A stretch of DNA of 64,000 bases from a beta proteobacterium AAP99 (GTDB lineage: Bacteria > Pseudomonadota > Gammaproteobacteria > Burkholderiales > Burkholderiaceae_C): NCBI GenBank assembly GCA_001295775.1, contig LJIA01000014.1, positions 1 to 64,000 of the forward strand. The letters run 5' to 3'. The position numbers and the translations under genes were made by a program. Positions 53,201-61,775 of the stretch are shown here, piece by piece (the first letter of the stretch is position 1; the number at the start of each line of letters is the position of its first letter). The notes below the pieces were generated by a model. It was not told the DNA's origin and made no database searches. It worked only from the letters and a program-made list of their open reading frames with translations.

Positions 53201-53833
53201 AGCAATCGCGACATCACCCCGGAGGACTTTGCCGCCATGTTCCGCCCCGGCGGCAAGATGGATGGCTTCCTCACCGAGAAGCTCTTCCCGTATGTCGACA
53301 CCACCACCAAGGTCTGGACCTTCCGGACAACAGGTACCGGCGGTGCTTCCATGGGTGCCGCGGGTGACTCGGAGTCGCTGGCGCAGTTTCAGCGCGCCCA
53401 GGCGATCCGCGATACCTTCTTCCGCAATGGCGGCAACGCGCCGAGCCTGCGGCTGGACTTCCGCCCGGTCGAGATGGACGCCAGCATCCAGCAGTTCAGC
53501 ATCGACGTGGACGGCCAGCAGGTCCGCTATGCGCACGGCCCGCAGGTGCCCTCCTCGGTCGTGTGGCCGGGCAGCGCCGGTCGCAGCCAGGTGCGCATCC
53601 AGATCTCGCCGCCCACCAGCAGCGGCCAGTCAGCCATGATCTTCGATGGCCCCTGGGCGCTGTTCCGCATGTTCGACCGCATGAAGATCGAGGGCAGCAA
53701 CCAGCCCGAGCGGTTCCGCGTGGTGTTCGACATAGACGGGCGCAAGGCCACCTTCGATGTGCAGACCAGCAGCGTGCTGAACCCCTTCACCATGTCCGAA
53801 CTGCGCCAGTTCGGCTGCCCCACGAAGCTCTGA
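50213..53833 (+). CDS. tssM: T6SS membrane-complex protein TssM (IcmF)
   Basis: 1206 residues. Two N-terminal membrane helices (about 10-32 and 44-62), a cytosolic NTPase-like domain with intact Walker A GAPGSGKTTSLLNSGLEFPL (about 141-160), a third helix (about 459-482; NAAAMALICLAGVATVTAWA), then a long periplasmic region to the TssJ-binding C-terminus. It spans the periplasm to bind TssJ. The stop is 3 bp before tagF. Confidence 0.96.
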   Translation: MKKIFGFIFNKWTLLILGLLALSLLIWWVGPLIAIGSIRPLDPEWARWTLIGLIVLFFVARRLWAVWKARRASDQMAASLAAQSVAPTEKAGDKEVAVLDARFKEALDTLKKSNLSGAKWNQRFGSGYLYHLPWYMFIGAPGSGKTTSLLNSGLEFPLAEKFGKEAIRGVGGTRNCDWWFTNEAILLDTAGRYTTQTSNKEEDAGAWQGFLQLLRKARPRRPINGILLTISVQDLLSQAQPDRERHGTTLRQRVQELYSQLGLRIPIYVLVTKTDLLPGFMEYFENLGKEERAQVLGFTLPFKETQNGLDRANLGNTFSKEFAAIEKRLFDGLIDRLEAERDPQRRALVYGFPEQFAGIRDVLGEFLVHTFSASNFDDAPLIRGVYFTSGTQEDTPIDRIMGLLARSFKVERRVLPSRSSTGRSYFITKLLKDVVFAESELAGTNLKWERRRSIINAAAMALICLAGVATVTAWAFSFVRNKEYLANVATKVPDVTKTVTGFDNVATTDVLQVLPALEDLRKVAIAPPVESDFSSPTSMKFGLFQGDKIDSAAQAAYQRLLTDAFLPRVALRIEEILRKTQADNPEMMYEALKAYLMMHETEHYSADALKAIILADWTDSLPRGVTVDQRQALERHLIALLDRGIVVSPLPMDKALVENARTILSRLSLPQRVYSRMKRLGVGSEFPEFNAVRAGGPNISNIFTRASGIPMTRGPAGMFSYDGYYSGFLKQVDVAAQQLAAEERWVMGLNDQQRQFNLNDANAKLNLSKEVRRIYLEEYAREWKKYLGDIRLRKIKDLNDAIAVTQVLSSVDSPMRSLFRAVAKETTLAEKLDGGQIDKKLNEAAREVDKARESLNKIFSSDRPAAGPSSSETLEQILVDNQFREIRAWVKAPAQGQPAPIDQSITLLGELYTFMQQVRTAVGSGMAVPQSEVPNKVKSEADRLPLEVREPMNELVKASTETALAGTRINLGELIQANITNFCTQAISGRYPVVRGSNRDITPEDFAAMFRPGGKMDGFLTEKLFPYVDTTTKVWTFRTTGTGGASMGAAGDSESLAQFQRAQAIRDTFFRNGGNAPSLRLDFRPVEMDASIQQFSIDVDGQQVRYAHGPQVPSSVVWPGSAGRSQVRIQISPPTSSGQSAMIFDGPWALFRMFDRMKIEGSNQPERFRVVFDIDGRKATFDVQTSSVLNPFTMSELRQFGCPTKL

Positions 53834-53836
53834 GCC

Positions 53837-54556
53837 ATGGCCGACCTCGGATTCGACGGCATGGCCGATCCACGGCCGGGATGGTTCGGCAAGATGCCGG
53901 CGCTGGGCGACTTCGCCTCGCGCCGCATGGATCCGGAGTTCAGCGGCGTCTGGGACGAATGGCTTCAGCACGCCATTGTGAGTTCACGCACGAGTCTTGG
54001 CCAGGAGTGGATGCGCGCCTACGTAAGCGCGCCGGTCTGGCGCTTTGCGATCTTCCCGGGCGTCCTCGGTCAGGGCGACTCCTGGGCCGGCGCCCTGATG
54101 TCCAGCGTGGATCAGGTTGGGCGCTACTTTCCGCTCACGGCGGTGCTCAAGGCGCCCTTCCCGCGCGCCCTGCTCGCAGAAATCCAGATGAGCTCGAACT
54201 GGTTCGATCGCCTGAGCAGCGCCATGACCGCCGTGCTGCGCCCCGGCGGCAGCCTCGATCAGTTCGAGGACAGCCTGCAGGACTGCCTGTTCAACATCAG
54301 CGAGGCCGCCACGCACGCACCCGGCCCGGACCTGTACAAGGCGCTGGCGCTGGCGCATCGCCACCAGACCATCGAAGCGACCGTGCATGGCCCGCTCGGC
54401 CCGGCCATGGCGGCGCTGGCCTTCGATGAGATGTGCGACCGCATGCACGGCACCTCGCTGTGGTGGGCGCAGTTGGCCAATGGCCGTACCGCCGTGCGCT
54501 GCTTTCTGGGCCTGCCGCGCCCGGATCAGTACACCGGCATGCTCACAATCGCCTGA
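53837..54556 (+). CDS. tagF: T6SS regulatory protein TagF
   Basis: 239 residues. Conserved GWFGKMPALGDFASRRMDPE (about 15-34), then WDEWLQHAIVSSRTSLGQEW and VGRYFPLTAVLKAPFPRA. TagF represses T6SS firing after translation, through the Fha protein in the PpkA/PppA pathway. It is the last gene of block 2, 3 bp after tssM, while its partners are on the opposite strand about 2.3-9 kb to the right. Confidence 0.93.
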   Translation: MADLGFDGMADPRPGWFGKMPALGDFASRRMDPEFSGVWDEWLQHAIVSSRTSLGQEWMRAYVSAPVWRFAIFPGVLGQGDSWAGALMSSVDQVGRYFPLTAVLKAPFPRALLAEIQMSSNWFDRLSSAMTAVLRPGGSLDQFEDSLQDCLFNISEAATHAPGPDLYKALALAHRHQTIEATVHGPLGPAMAALAFDEMCDRMHGTSLWWAQLANGRTAVRCFLGLPRPDQYTGMLTIA

Positions 54557-54766
54557 ACCTGCTGCGGCGGGTTTCGGCATGAGATGCACGCTCAAGAATT
54601 GCGCGCCAAACCCGCCAAGATCCGCGCCGCTGTAGCGGAAAGCCGCCAACCGGCTATTTCAATCAAAATTTGAAAATAGGTGATTATGAACACCATTATT
54701 CAACAATTGATTGAGAACGCCCCATGCCGTCCGGCGCCTCGCAAGGGGGAAATCCACACGCCGACT
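54557..54766. other. Convergent tagF/mltA gap with an AT-rich island
   Basis: The left part has GGCGGGTTT (54566-54574) and AAACCCGCC (54608-54616), a possible long-loop stem. The stretch at about 54653-54715 is strikingly AT-rich, with the near-palindrome CTATTTCAATCAAAATTTG plus AAAATAG (54654-54679). A small ORF with a ribosome-binding site starts within it. Confidence 0.55.
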
Positions 54767-54790
54767 TCACTGCGCCGTCGGTTTGGGTAG
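54686..54790 (+). CDS. Possible small protein of 34 residues
   Basis: ATG at 54686, preceded by AGGTG 5 nt away, in an AT-rich stretch. The peptide begins MNTIIQQLIENAPCRPAPRK and ends RRRFG, then TAG, overlapping the end of mltA on the other strand by 24 nt. The hydrophobic start and basic end are notable. I recognise no family and cannot exclude chance. Confidence 0.25.
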   Translation: MNTIIQQLIENAPCRPAPRKGEIHTPTSLRRRFG

Positions 54791-55987
54791 CAACACCCAC
54801 ATGCGCCCCTGATCGGTGCGCGTCGCGCGCGCCATCTGAAGCGCCTGCTGGCCAAAACCCCAGAAGTAGTCCGCACGCACCGCGCCCTTGATCGAGCCGC
54901 CGGTGTCCGATCCGAACACCAGGCGGCGGTACATCACGTCCTTGTTGATCGGGCTGCGGAACTCGATCCAGACCGGCGCCCCCAGCGGAATCGAGCGCGG
55001 ATCGATGGCGATCGAGCGCATCGGCACCACGGGCGTCCCGGTGGCTCCCGGCGGCCCGACGGTGACGTCCGTCACGGTTTCCCAGCGGAAGAACACCACC
55101 TGCGCGTTGCTGTTGGACATCTGCTTCACACGTTCGGGCGGTGCCGTACGTGCCCAGCGGCTGATCTCCTCCATCGAACCGATGTTGGGCAGGCCGTTGG
55201 CGCGGAACCACTGGGAATAGGGCGTGCGCGGATGACCGTTGTGGTCCGCATAGGACAGGCGGATCGCCGAGCCATCGGGCAGCATGACCCGCCCCGAACC
55301 CTGCACTTCAATCAGCAGCACGTCCATCGGGTCATCGACCCACACGATCTCGCGCCCGGACATCGACTGCTGGCCGCTCGGTGAATAGATCTCCTCGCGG
55401 GTGAAGTAGGGCACGACCTTCTCGCCCACCTTGCGGCCGCGCGCGCCGGCGTTGCCCGCCGACACCACAACGAGGTCCGAGGGCCGGTTGTACAGCGCAT
55501 GCACGTAGGGGTTGCGCTTGACGCGCGAGCCGCGCAGCACGGGCTCGTAGTAGCCGGTAATGGTGCCCGCGGCCTTGCCGTCGTCGGTCTCGATCCGGTA
55601 GGGCTGCAGCTCCATCAGCAGCGCACGCAGCCCCGCCTGATCGGTGGGTGAGAGTCGTGCCAGCCGCTCGCACAGCGGCGTCCACTGCGCCTGCTTGCGG
55701 TTGCGGAAGTACTGGCAGCTGAAGCGGAAGGTCTTGTGAACGTCGTCCAGCGGGTCGACCGAAAACTCGGTCAGCTCGCTGAAGTCCACGGGCACCAGCC
55801 GCCCTACTTCGGTATCGATGATCGGCACAGCGGGCTTGGGCGGAGCAGCCACGGGGGCCGGGGCAGGCGCCGCGACGGGCGCGGGCGGCGGCGGCGCCTT
55901 GGGTGGCGGCGCGGCGCAGGACGCCAGCAGCACGCCCAGAGACGCCCAGAGCACCGAAGTGCGACCAGAGGGAATCCACGTCTTCAT
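54767..55987 (-). CDS. mltA: Membrane-bound lytic murein transglycosylase A (MltA)
   Basis: 406 residues. Signal peptide with lipobox LLASC (Cys about 24), a Pro/Ala-rich linker (about 27-54), the MltA domain (about 110-260; GYYEPVLRGSRVKRNPYVHA, YADHNGHPRTPYSQWF) and a 3D domain ending in SDTGGSIKGAVRADYFWGFG, which carries the catalytic aspartate. Cuts glycan strands of peptidoglycan. It is the last gene of the ppkA block (55 bp after pppA), so it is probably expressed with T6SS control genes. Confidence 0.93.
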   Translation of the reverse strand: MKTWIPSGRTSVLWASLGVLLASCAAPPPKAPPPPAPVAAPAPAPVAAPPKPAVPIIDTEVGRLVPVDFSELTEFSVDPLDDVHKTFRFSCQYFRNRKQAQWTPLCERLARLSPTDQAGLRALLMELQPYRIETDDGKAAGTITGYYEPVLRGSRVKRNPYVHALYNRPSDLVVVSAGNAGARGRKVGEKVVPYFTREEIYSPSGQQSMSGREIVWVDDPMDVLLIEVQGSGRVMLPDGSAIRLSYADHNGHPRTPYSQWFRANGLPNIGSMEEISRWARTAPPERVKQMSNSNAQVVFFRWETVTDVTVGPPGATGTPVVPMRSIAIDPRSIPLGAPVWIEFRSPINKDVMYRRLVFGSDTGGSIKGAVRADYFWGFGQQALQMARATRTDQGRMWVLLPKPTAQ

Positions 55988-56042
55988 TCAATCCACCTTG
56001 ATGGGAAATGCCGCGCCTTGCATCCGGAAAAGCGCATGCTCC

Positions 56043-56888
56043 TCAAGCGCTGGAGCGTGGCAGGATCACGGTGCGCTGGCGGTCCTCGTCGACACTTGGG
56101 GGTGCGCGAAGGATCACGGTGCTGTCTGCATCCACAAAGCTCGCAGCAGCCTGCCGGCTGCGCGCCAGAAGCGCGGTGTAGTTGTCGTGCCCCGGCTGGA
56201 TGCTGCCCAGCAGCTGGCTCTCGAGCACAGCCAGCGTACTGGCGACAGTGTTGCCCGTCTGCACGCCTTCGCAGACGACTCGTTCGTCCAGCGCCTCCCA
56301 GAATCCATCCGTACAGAGCAGCAGACTCTCGCCACCGGCGATCGGCGTGGCCAGCTCATACACATACGGCTCCGGCGGCTCCTCCATGCCCAGGGAAGCG
56401 AACAGCACATTTCCGCCCCGCGGACGCTCGCGCCGATCGGCCGCCAGCATGCCGGCGTCGATCATCTGCTGCGCAATGCTGTGGTCGCGCGTGCGCAGCA
56501 GAATGCCGCCCGCAGCCAACACATAGGCCCTTGAATCGCCCACATTGCCCAGCAGGATGCGTCCGGTCGCCAGCTCGCACAGCGCGATCACCAGCGTGGC
56601 GCGCATGTCCGGGTACTGCGGAAACTTCTGCTGCCCGCTGTGCACCACACGATGCGCGAGCTCGATCAGGCGCGCCACGGTCTCGGGCAGGAAGGCGGGC
56701 TCATGAGCATGCTGATCCAGCACGGCACGCACCGCCAGTTCGGAGGCGATGTGGCCTCCGCCGTGCCCTCCGGCGCCATCGGACACGGCCAGGCACAGGA
56801 TGCCACCAGCCACGCGGTGGCCCTGGCAATCCTCCTGGTAGCTGCGGCCTCCCTGACCGCTGAGCGCCTGGATGTCAAACTCGAGCAT
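56043..56888 (-). CDS. pppA: PP2C-type Ser/Thr phosphatase PppA
   Basis: 281 residues. PP2C metal and catalytic motifs are complete: RSYQEDCQGH, VSDGAGGHGGG (about 36-46), GNVGDSRAYVL, CTDGFWEAL and GHDNYTALLAR. No membrane helix. It reverses PpkA phosphorylation of the FHA protein, keeping T6SS off. It lies 21 bp after tagH. Confidence 0.94.
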   Translation of the reverse strand: MLEFDIQALSGQGGRSYQEDCQGHRVAGGILCLAVSDGAGGHGGGHIASELAVRAVLDQHAHEPAFLPETVARLIELAHRVVHSGQQKFPQYPDMRATLVIALCELATGRILLGNVGDSRAYVLAAGGILLRTRDHSIAQQMIDAGMLAADRRERPRGGNVLFASLGMEEPPEPYVYELATPIAGGESLLLCTDGFWEALDERVVCEGVQTGNTVASTLAVLESQLLGSIQPGHDNYTALLARSRQAAASFVDADSTVILRAPPSVDEDRQRTVILPRSSA

Positions 56889-56909
56889 GACTGCCTTCTT
56901 GTTGTGCGG

Positions 56910-58925
56910 CTACTTCCGTGGTTCCTGCTTGCGCAGCAGGTCCACCTGTTCTTCATAGGCTTCGGTGAATGCACGACCGAAGAGCTTGTGAAAATCGTCG
57001 CCCGCCTCCTGGGCGATGTCGCGATACATCTCGACGTACAGATCCCAGAGCTTGGCCTTGCGCGCGGCAGGGATGAGCGAGTCGAGCATGCTCTTCTGCG
57101 TCAGGCGCTTTTCGAGCTCCTCGGGCGTGAAGCGGCCCAGCACGCCCTCAAGCGCCGCACGCATGCCGGCCATCACGCCCACCTGGTGCGAGCGCAGGTC
57201 GTTGTAGGAGTCGCGCATCGCCTCCACCGGCGGCATGAAGGCGCGGTTGGGTTTCTCTGCCAGCAGGAACGGCATGGCGCTGGCCACGTCCGGCGAGAAC
57301 TTCAGCGGGTTGTTCGCCCGCTCCATGATCACCGTGGCCTGCGCCTTGACTTCGCGCTTGGACAGCGCGCGCGCCGCCAGCAGTTCGATGGTGCCCTGCG
57401 TGGTCTCGCGCAGCAGCTGGCCGATGCGGAACATCAGGTCCTCGGTCAGGCCCTGGGAGACGTCCACAGAGCAATCCAAACCGCGCAGCAACGCGAGCAG
57501 CAGCGCATCCTGGCCCACGGCCTGGGTGCCGCTTGTGCCGCCTGCGCTCATGGCAGCGCGCGGCACCGGCGCCTGAGCCGCGGCGGGCGCCGGCACGGGC
57601 GCCTGAGCCGAGGGATTGAGCTTGAACGACCCTGTAGCCAACATGTTCGGCGCCGGTGCTCGCGCTGCGGCCAGCACGTCGTCCATCGCCTGGCGGGACG
57701 CAGCATCCACTGCAGGTGCCGGGCCGGCCGCCTTGGGCAGAGCAAACAGCGAATTCACTTCGGGCGTGTGGTTGGCGCTCGCCGGCCCCGCACCCTGCGG
57801 CGCGGCCTGACCACCAAACATCGCCAAGGGATCCACGCTCGACGACGGGGCCGTGCCGGCACTGCCCGCCGGTGGCGGCGCACTAAGGACCGCGAGCGGA
57901 TCCACCTTGCTGCCAGACCCGCCCAGACCGAACAGGGAGTCAATCGAGCTGGAGGCATCGCCCGGCGTGCCGATGTTCAGATCACTGCCCAAGCTGCCCG
58001 CGCCGGATGGCGGGGATGCAGCAGGCTTGGCGGCCGGCGGGCTGCCGAAGATGTCGAAGTCGTCCGGAATGCCGCCGGCCGGCAGCGCGCCCGCAGCCGG
58101 CTTTGGTGCGCCGCCGGCAGGTGAGCCGGGTGAACCGAAGCCGGCCAGCGGATCCGCGAAGGCCGCAGCCGCCGGTGCAGGCGCGCTGCTGCCGAGGCCG
58201 GCAAAGATGTCGAACCCGCCGCCCGGTGCAGCGGGAGGCACTGCCGGCGGTGGCACGAACGCCGGCGGTTGCGCAGGTGCAGCCGTGGGTGCGAGTGGGC
58301 GCGGAGCGATGAGGCTGGCGAACGGATCAAACGAGTCGGAAGCCGGTGGAATGGCGGCCGCCGGGGCGGGTGCCGGTGCGGGCAGTGGTGCAGGCGCGGC
58401 CGCCATGACGGGCGGCACGAAGGCCGGTGCAGCGGCGGGCGGCGGCGGCATGAATGCGGGCATGGAAGCCGGTGCCGGCGGAATGAACGCGGCAGGCGCC
58501 GGCACGGGAGCCGGGACCGGCGCGGGGGCGGGCGGCGCCGGCGGTCGGGGGGGTTGCGGCTTGGCTTGGCGCGGGGGCGCCATCCGGGTGCGCTCGTCCA
58601 TGGGTACCTGCGCACCCACCACTTCGACCTGCAAGGTGTAGGGACCCATGACGAGCGTGTCGCCATGGCGCAGCGGCGCGGAGCGCCCCGGGCCCATCGG
58701 CTCGCCGTTCAAGGTGCTTGGGTTCGAGCCTTGTTCGGCAAACACGAACTGACCGGCTGAGAATGCGATCGTCGCCTGCTGGCGGGAAATGGTGCGGCCT
58801 TCATCAGGCAGCACGAGCGTGACTCCGGGGTTGCGGCCGATGGTGCCGCCCTGGGGGCCGAAGGTGGCCGTCATGGGCGACGGAGGTGGCCCGCCGTCTA
58901 TCGCAATGACCCGCAGTGTCAGCAT
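56910..58925 (-). CDS. tagH: FHA-domain T6SS scaffold TagH (Fha)
   Basis: 671 residues. An FHA domain at the N-terminus (about 20-105; GGTIGRNPGVTLVLPDEGRT, ISRQQATIAF, GSNPSTLNGEPMGPG) with the phosphothreonine-binding Arg/Ser/Asn residues. About 110-470 is a Pro/Ala/Gly linker. The conserved C-terminal domain (about 480-671; RIGQLLRETTQGTIELLAAR, NPLKFSPDVASAMPFLLAEK) is typical of TagH. PpkA phosphorylates it to turn the system on. 116 bp separate it from the LppC-like gene. Confidence 0.94.
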   Translation of the reverse strand: MLTLRVIAIDGGPPPSPMTATFGPQGGTIGRNPGVTLVLPDEGRTISRQQATIAFSAGQFVFAEQGSNPSTLNGEPMGPGRSAPLRHGDTLVMGPYTLQVEVVGAQVPMDERTRMAPPRQAKPQPPRPPAPPAPAPVPAPVPAPAAFIPPAPASMPAFMPPPPAAAPAFVPPVMAAAPAPLPAPAPAPAAAIPPASDSFDPFASLIAPRPLAPTAAPAQPPAFVPPPAVPPAAPGGGFDIFAGLGSSAPAPAAAAFADPLAGFGSPGSPAGGAPKPAAGALPAGGIPDDFDIFGSPPAAKPAASPPSGAGSLGSDLNIGTPGDASSSIDSLFGLGGSGSKVDPLAVLSAPPPAGSAGTAPSSSVDPLAMFGGQAAPQGAGPASANHTPEVNSLFALPKAAGPAPAVDAASRQAMDDVLAAARAPAPNMLATGSFKLNPSAQAPVPAPAAAQAPVPRAAMSAGGTSGTQAVGQDALLLALLRGLDCSVDVSQGLTEDLMFRIGQLLRETTQGTIELLAARALSKREVKAQATVIMERANNPLKFSPDVASAMPFLLAEKPNRAFMPPVEAMRDSYNDLRSHQVGVMAGMRAALEGVLGRFTPEELEKRLTQKSMLDSLIPAARKAKLWDLYVEMYRDIAQEAGDDFHKLFGRAFTEAYEEQVDLLRKQEPRK

Positions 58926-59041
58926 CTCTACTCCTTGGCTTGCGCAGTGCGCGCTGCATCGCGCATCAGCCTGAAAATGGCACTCAATGACGCACTAACT
59001 TACCGCGGCCCCCGCCCAGCGGGAAACCCGCGAATTCGCCC
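58926..59041 (-). other. 116-bp gap between the LppC-like gene and tagH
   Basis: Long enough for an internal promoter for tagH-pppA-mltA, but I saw no convincing -35/-10 or terminator. Confidence 0.35.
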
Positions 59042-61153
59042 TTAGCGTGGCGGCGTCGCGCTGGTCGCGACACTGCGGACCGCTGCCTTGTCCGCTGCCT
59101 TGTCACCCGCCTTCTCGCCGGGCTTGTCCGACGCCTTTTCTGCGCCCTTCTCTGCCTGCTTCTCCGCGCTCTTCTCAGCTGTCGGCTCCTGCGCAACGGC
59201 TCGCAGCTGCTGAAGGCGCGTCAGCGTGAGCTCGCGCTCGATCCGGCCTGAGCGCAGCATGATGCTTTTGCCGGTCGCCCCGACAAGAAGCGTCTGGCCA
59301 GCCCCGGTGCGATCGCCAGCAGCCAGGGCATGCGCCACGGTGGCGGCATCCTTGCCCAGCGCGAACAGCCGCAGCTCCAGCAGATCCCGCGACGCCGACC
59401 CGGCGATGTCAGTCGCCGCGTCAATCATGTAGGGAAGTTCGAGCACCTGCGTGCGCCCTGCCGAGGTGTCATCACGCAGCTCGAAGAGCGAGGAGGTGCC
59501 GTACAGGGGGACGTCGACAGGCAGGCTGCGGATGACGTCCATGGCGAGTTCGGCCCCCGTTGCCAGCACGACCGCTCGCGCCCCCCTGGCCGTGCCGCCG
59601 CCGTTGAGCCACGCGCTCACGCCGGCGCTACCTTCGGCCACGCTGGGGCGCGCATTCGCACCCAGTTCAACGGTCCATTGATCGAGAAACGCTGCGCCCA
59701 CGCGCTGATCGAGCGGCCGCTTGCCCTGCACAAGGAGCACGTCCTTCACTTGCCTGCCGGACAGCAGACGCGCAATCTGCCGCCCCTCTTCGGCCAGCGA
59801 GAGGCCGAACTGGACAAGGTTCACCACGCTGGCCTGCTCTTCGAACACATTGAGCGCCACGGTTGGCACAGGCAGGAGATCCAGCTCTGCAAATGCAGCC
59901 ATCTCGCGGCGGGTCAGCGGACCGATCACGGCCCGCGCACCGCTGCGAACCGCGCGCTGGTAGGCCCCGAGTGCGCCATTGGCCGAACCGTCGGTGGGGT
60001 AGACGCGAATCGGCAGGGCTGCGGGACCAGGCGCCGCCTGACGCGCGCCGGCAAGCACGCTCTTGGCCAACACGCCAAAGTCCGACGAATTGAGGGGCAA
60101 TACGGCAGCCACGTGAGCTGCACCTGCGGCGGGCTCGCCGCGGCGCAGCAGTTTGCTGTCAAGCACGACCACGCGGGGATACTGCCTGGCCCATGCGTCA
60201 AGTGCTGCCGTCTGGCGGGCGAGCGGCGGCTCGATCTGCCAAGCCAGCGCAAGATCCACCCAGGCACGCCCATCCTCCGGCCCGCTCGCCAGCAAGGGAT
60301 GGCCACGCAGCGCGCGCAGCTCTGCGCCGGGCACCCGCTCCAGCGCCTGCCAGAGCCGGGCCTGATTGGCCTGCGCGTCCGCCCAAGGTTCGATCAGGCT
60401 GATCAATTGCGTGCGAACCCACACCCGCTGAGCCAATGACTCGCGTACGGCGACGGGCGCAGCCGGCAGTGGTGCAGCGGCGGAACCGGCTGCAGTCGCA
60501 GGGGCGGGGCCGGGCGCCGCGGATGCGGCCTGGGCGCCTGCCGCTGAAGCCGGCAACGCAGGCCGCGCGGCAGTGCGTGGTGCCGCCTGGGCGATGCAAC
60601 GCGGGGGTCTGCATCGAGCACGCGTGAAACTGACCGCCTCAGGCCATGCCTGCAGATCGAGATCACCCACCCGATCAAGCGCCTCAGCCAGGGTGCGCAG
60701 ATAGGGCTCGCGCGCGATTTCGTTCACTTGCGCTGGATCGATCGACCTGAGCAGTCCGTACGCGGCCAGCGCTTCGCCGCGCTGCAGGCGCAGTTGCGCG
60801 TCGAGAACCAGGCCCAGCCCGCCGCTGGCCGCTCGCAAACCCTCCTGCGCGGCTTGCGCCTGCTGTGGCGCATCGGCACTCAGGAAGCCCTGCGCAGCCT
60901 CGAACAGCAGCGCCTGCCGGTCGGCGCCGGCCGCGGAGCGCGCAAGCAGCGCACGCAGCTCGGCCGCTTCGCGCGGGCGCCCTAGTTCGTCGAGGTGTTC
61001 AGCCCGGCCGAGTGACGGGGGTTTGGGGACGACCGGTGCCGGCGCGGGCGCTGGCGGCGCAACCGGAGCAGGCGGCGTGGCGCAGCCCGCCATCAGCACG
61101 ACCACGATCGCACTGCCGAGGCAGAGCCTGATGCGACCGGCGCGCGGGGCCAT
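59042..61153 (-). CDS. LppC/LpoA-like penicillin-binding protein activator, lipoprotein
   Basis: 703 residues. Lipobox LMAGC (Cys about 24), a Pro/Ala linker, an N-terminal TPR-like helical domain (about 50-170), an Ala/Pro-rich spacer (about 185-245), and a periplasmic-binding-like LppC domain (about 340-640; HVAAVLPLNSSDFGVLAKSV, ARAVIGPLTRREMAAFAELD, PVPTVALNVFEEQASVVNLV). LpoA of Escherichia coli activates PBP1A from the outer membrane. It ends in about 35 residues of [A/P/G]-x-K repeats (AEKSAEKQAEKGAEKASDKP). The usual genomic place of lppC is with rsmI and yraN, not in T6SS. Confidence 0.8.
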   Translation of the reverse strand: MAPRAGRIRLCLGSAIVVVLMAGCATPPAPVAPPAPAPAPVVPKPPSLGRAEHLDELGRPREAAELRALLARSAAGADRQALLFEAAQGFLSADAPQQAQAAQEGLRAASGGLGLVLDAQLRLQRGEALAAYGLLRSIDPAQVNEIAREPYLRTLAEALDRVGDLDLQAWPEAVSFTRARCRPPRCIAQAAPRTAARPALPASAAGAQAASAAPGPAPATAAGSAAAPLPAAPVAVRESLAQRVWVRTQLISLIEPWADAQANQARLWQALERVPGAELRALRGHPLLASGPEDGRAWVDLALAWQIEPPLARQTAALDAWARQYPRVVVLDSKLLRRGEPAAGAAHVAAVLPLNSSDFGVLAKSVLAGARQAAPGPAALPIRVYPTDGSANGALGAYQRAVRSGARAVIGPLTRREMAAFAELDLLPVPTVALNVFEEQASVVNLVQFGLSLAEEGRQIARLLSGRQVKDVLLVQGKRPLDQRVGAAFLDQWTVELGANARPSVAEGSAGVSAWLNGGGTARGARAVVLATGAELAMDVIRSLPVDVPLYGTSSLFELRDDTSAGRTQVLELPYMIDAATDIAGSASRDLLELRLFALGKDAATVAHALAAGDRTGAGQTLLVGATGKSIMLRSGRIERELTLTRLQQLRAVAQEPTAEKSAEKQAEKGAEKASDKPGEKAGDKAADKAAVRSVATSATPPR

Positions 61154-61225
61154 GGGTCTGAGTGCTGTCGGAAGAAGGGGACAAGCGGCGCGGCCTCATG
61201 CTCACCGGGACCGCGCCTGCAGGTC

Positions 61226-61732
61226 TCAGCGCTTCACGGCAGCCTTGGCCGCCTTGAACTCGGGCCCCCAGATCGGGTGCCCCTGCTCGGCCGGTGTGAG
61301 GTCGAAGCTGGTATCCAGCGTGAGTGCCCGCTCGAAGGCCGCTCGGCACGGCGCCCGCTGGCCTTGAGCGCAGTTGCTGAACGCCATGTACTTCAGCGCA
61401 CGGACCTGGATATCGACGTCGGCGCGTTGCAGATCCGCCGCGCCATTCAAGCGCGAGAGCGCTCCGCGGAAGTCGCCACGGTCATAGGCCGCCACGGCTT
61501 CATCGACCACCTTGGTCAGTGCGGCTCGACGCTCCTGCTCGGGCGAGGGCGCCGGAGGTACGGGGGTCGGCGCCGGGGCTGCGGGCGCCGGCGCGGGAGC
61601 CGGCATCGGCGCCGGGGCGGGCTTGGGTGCAGGCGGGCTGCTCGCGCAGGCACCGAGCAAGACGGCCAGTGCGGCGGCGAGCACCAGACCGGAGGATCGG
61701 CGAACAGAAGCGGACGGACGGGCAGAGGGCAT
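61226..61732 (-). CDS. TssQ-like T6SS-associated lipoprotein
   Basis: 168 residues from ATG 61732, which has GGAG 6 nt upstream; ATG 61747 is an alternative. Signal peptide and lipobox VLLGAC (Cys about 30), a Pro/Ala linker, then a TPR-like helical domain (about 70-150; LTKVVDEAVAAYDRGDFRGA, NCAQGQRAPCRAAFERAL) ending AAKAAVKR. Two cysteines, 7 apart, lie in the helices. It resembles the TssQ family found next to ppkA in betaproteobacteria. An outer-membrane role in the T6SS control pathway is inferred. Confidence 0.75.
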   Translation of the reverse strand: MPSARPSASVRRSSGLVLAAALAVLLGACASSPPAPKPAPAPMPAPAPAPAAPAPTPVPPAPSPEQERRAALTKVVDEAVAAYDRGDFRGALSRLNGAADLQRADVDIQVRALKYMAFSNCAQGQRAPCRAAFERALTLDTSFDLTPAEQGHPIWGPEFKAAKAAVKR

Positions 61733-61775
61733 GGCGGGCTCCGGCATGACGTGGATTCGAATCGTGGGCAGGACG

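Noticed and set aside
57853-58641. Gly/Ala-rich plus-strand frame opposite the tagH linker
   Set aside because: Antisense of a Pro/Ala linker yields Gly/Ala-rich translations; no independent evidence of a gene.
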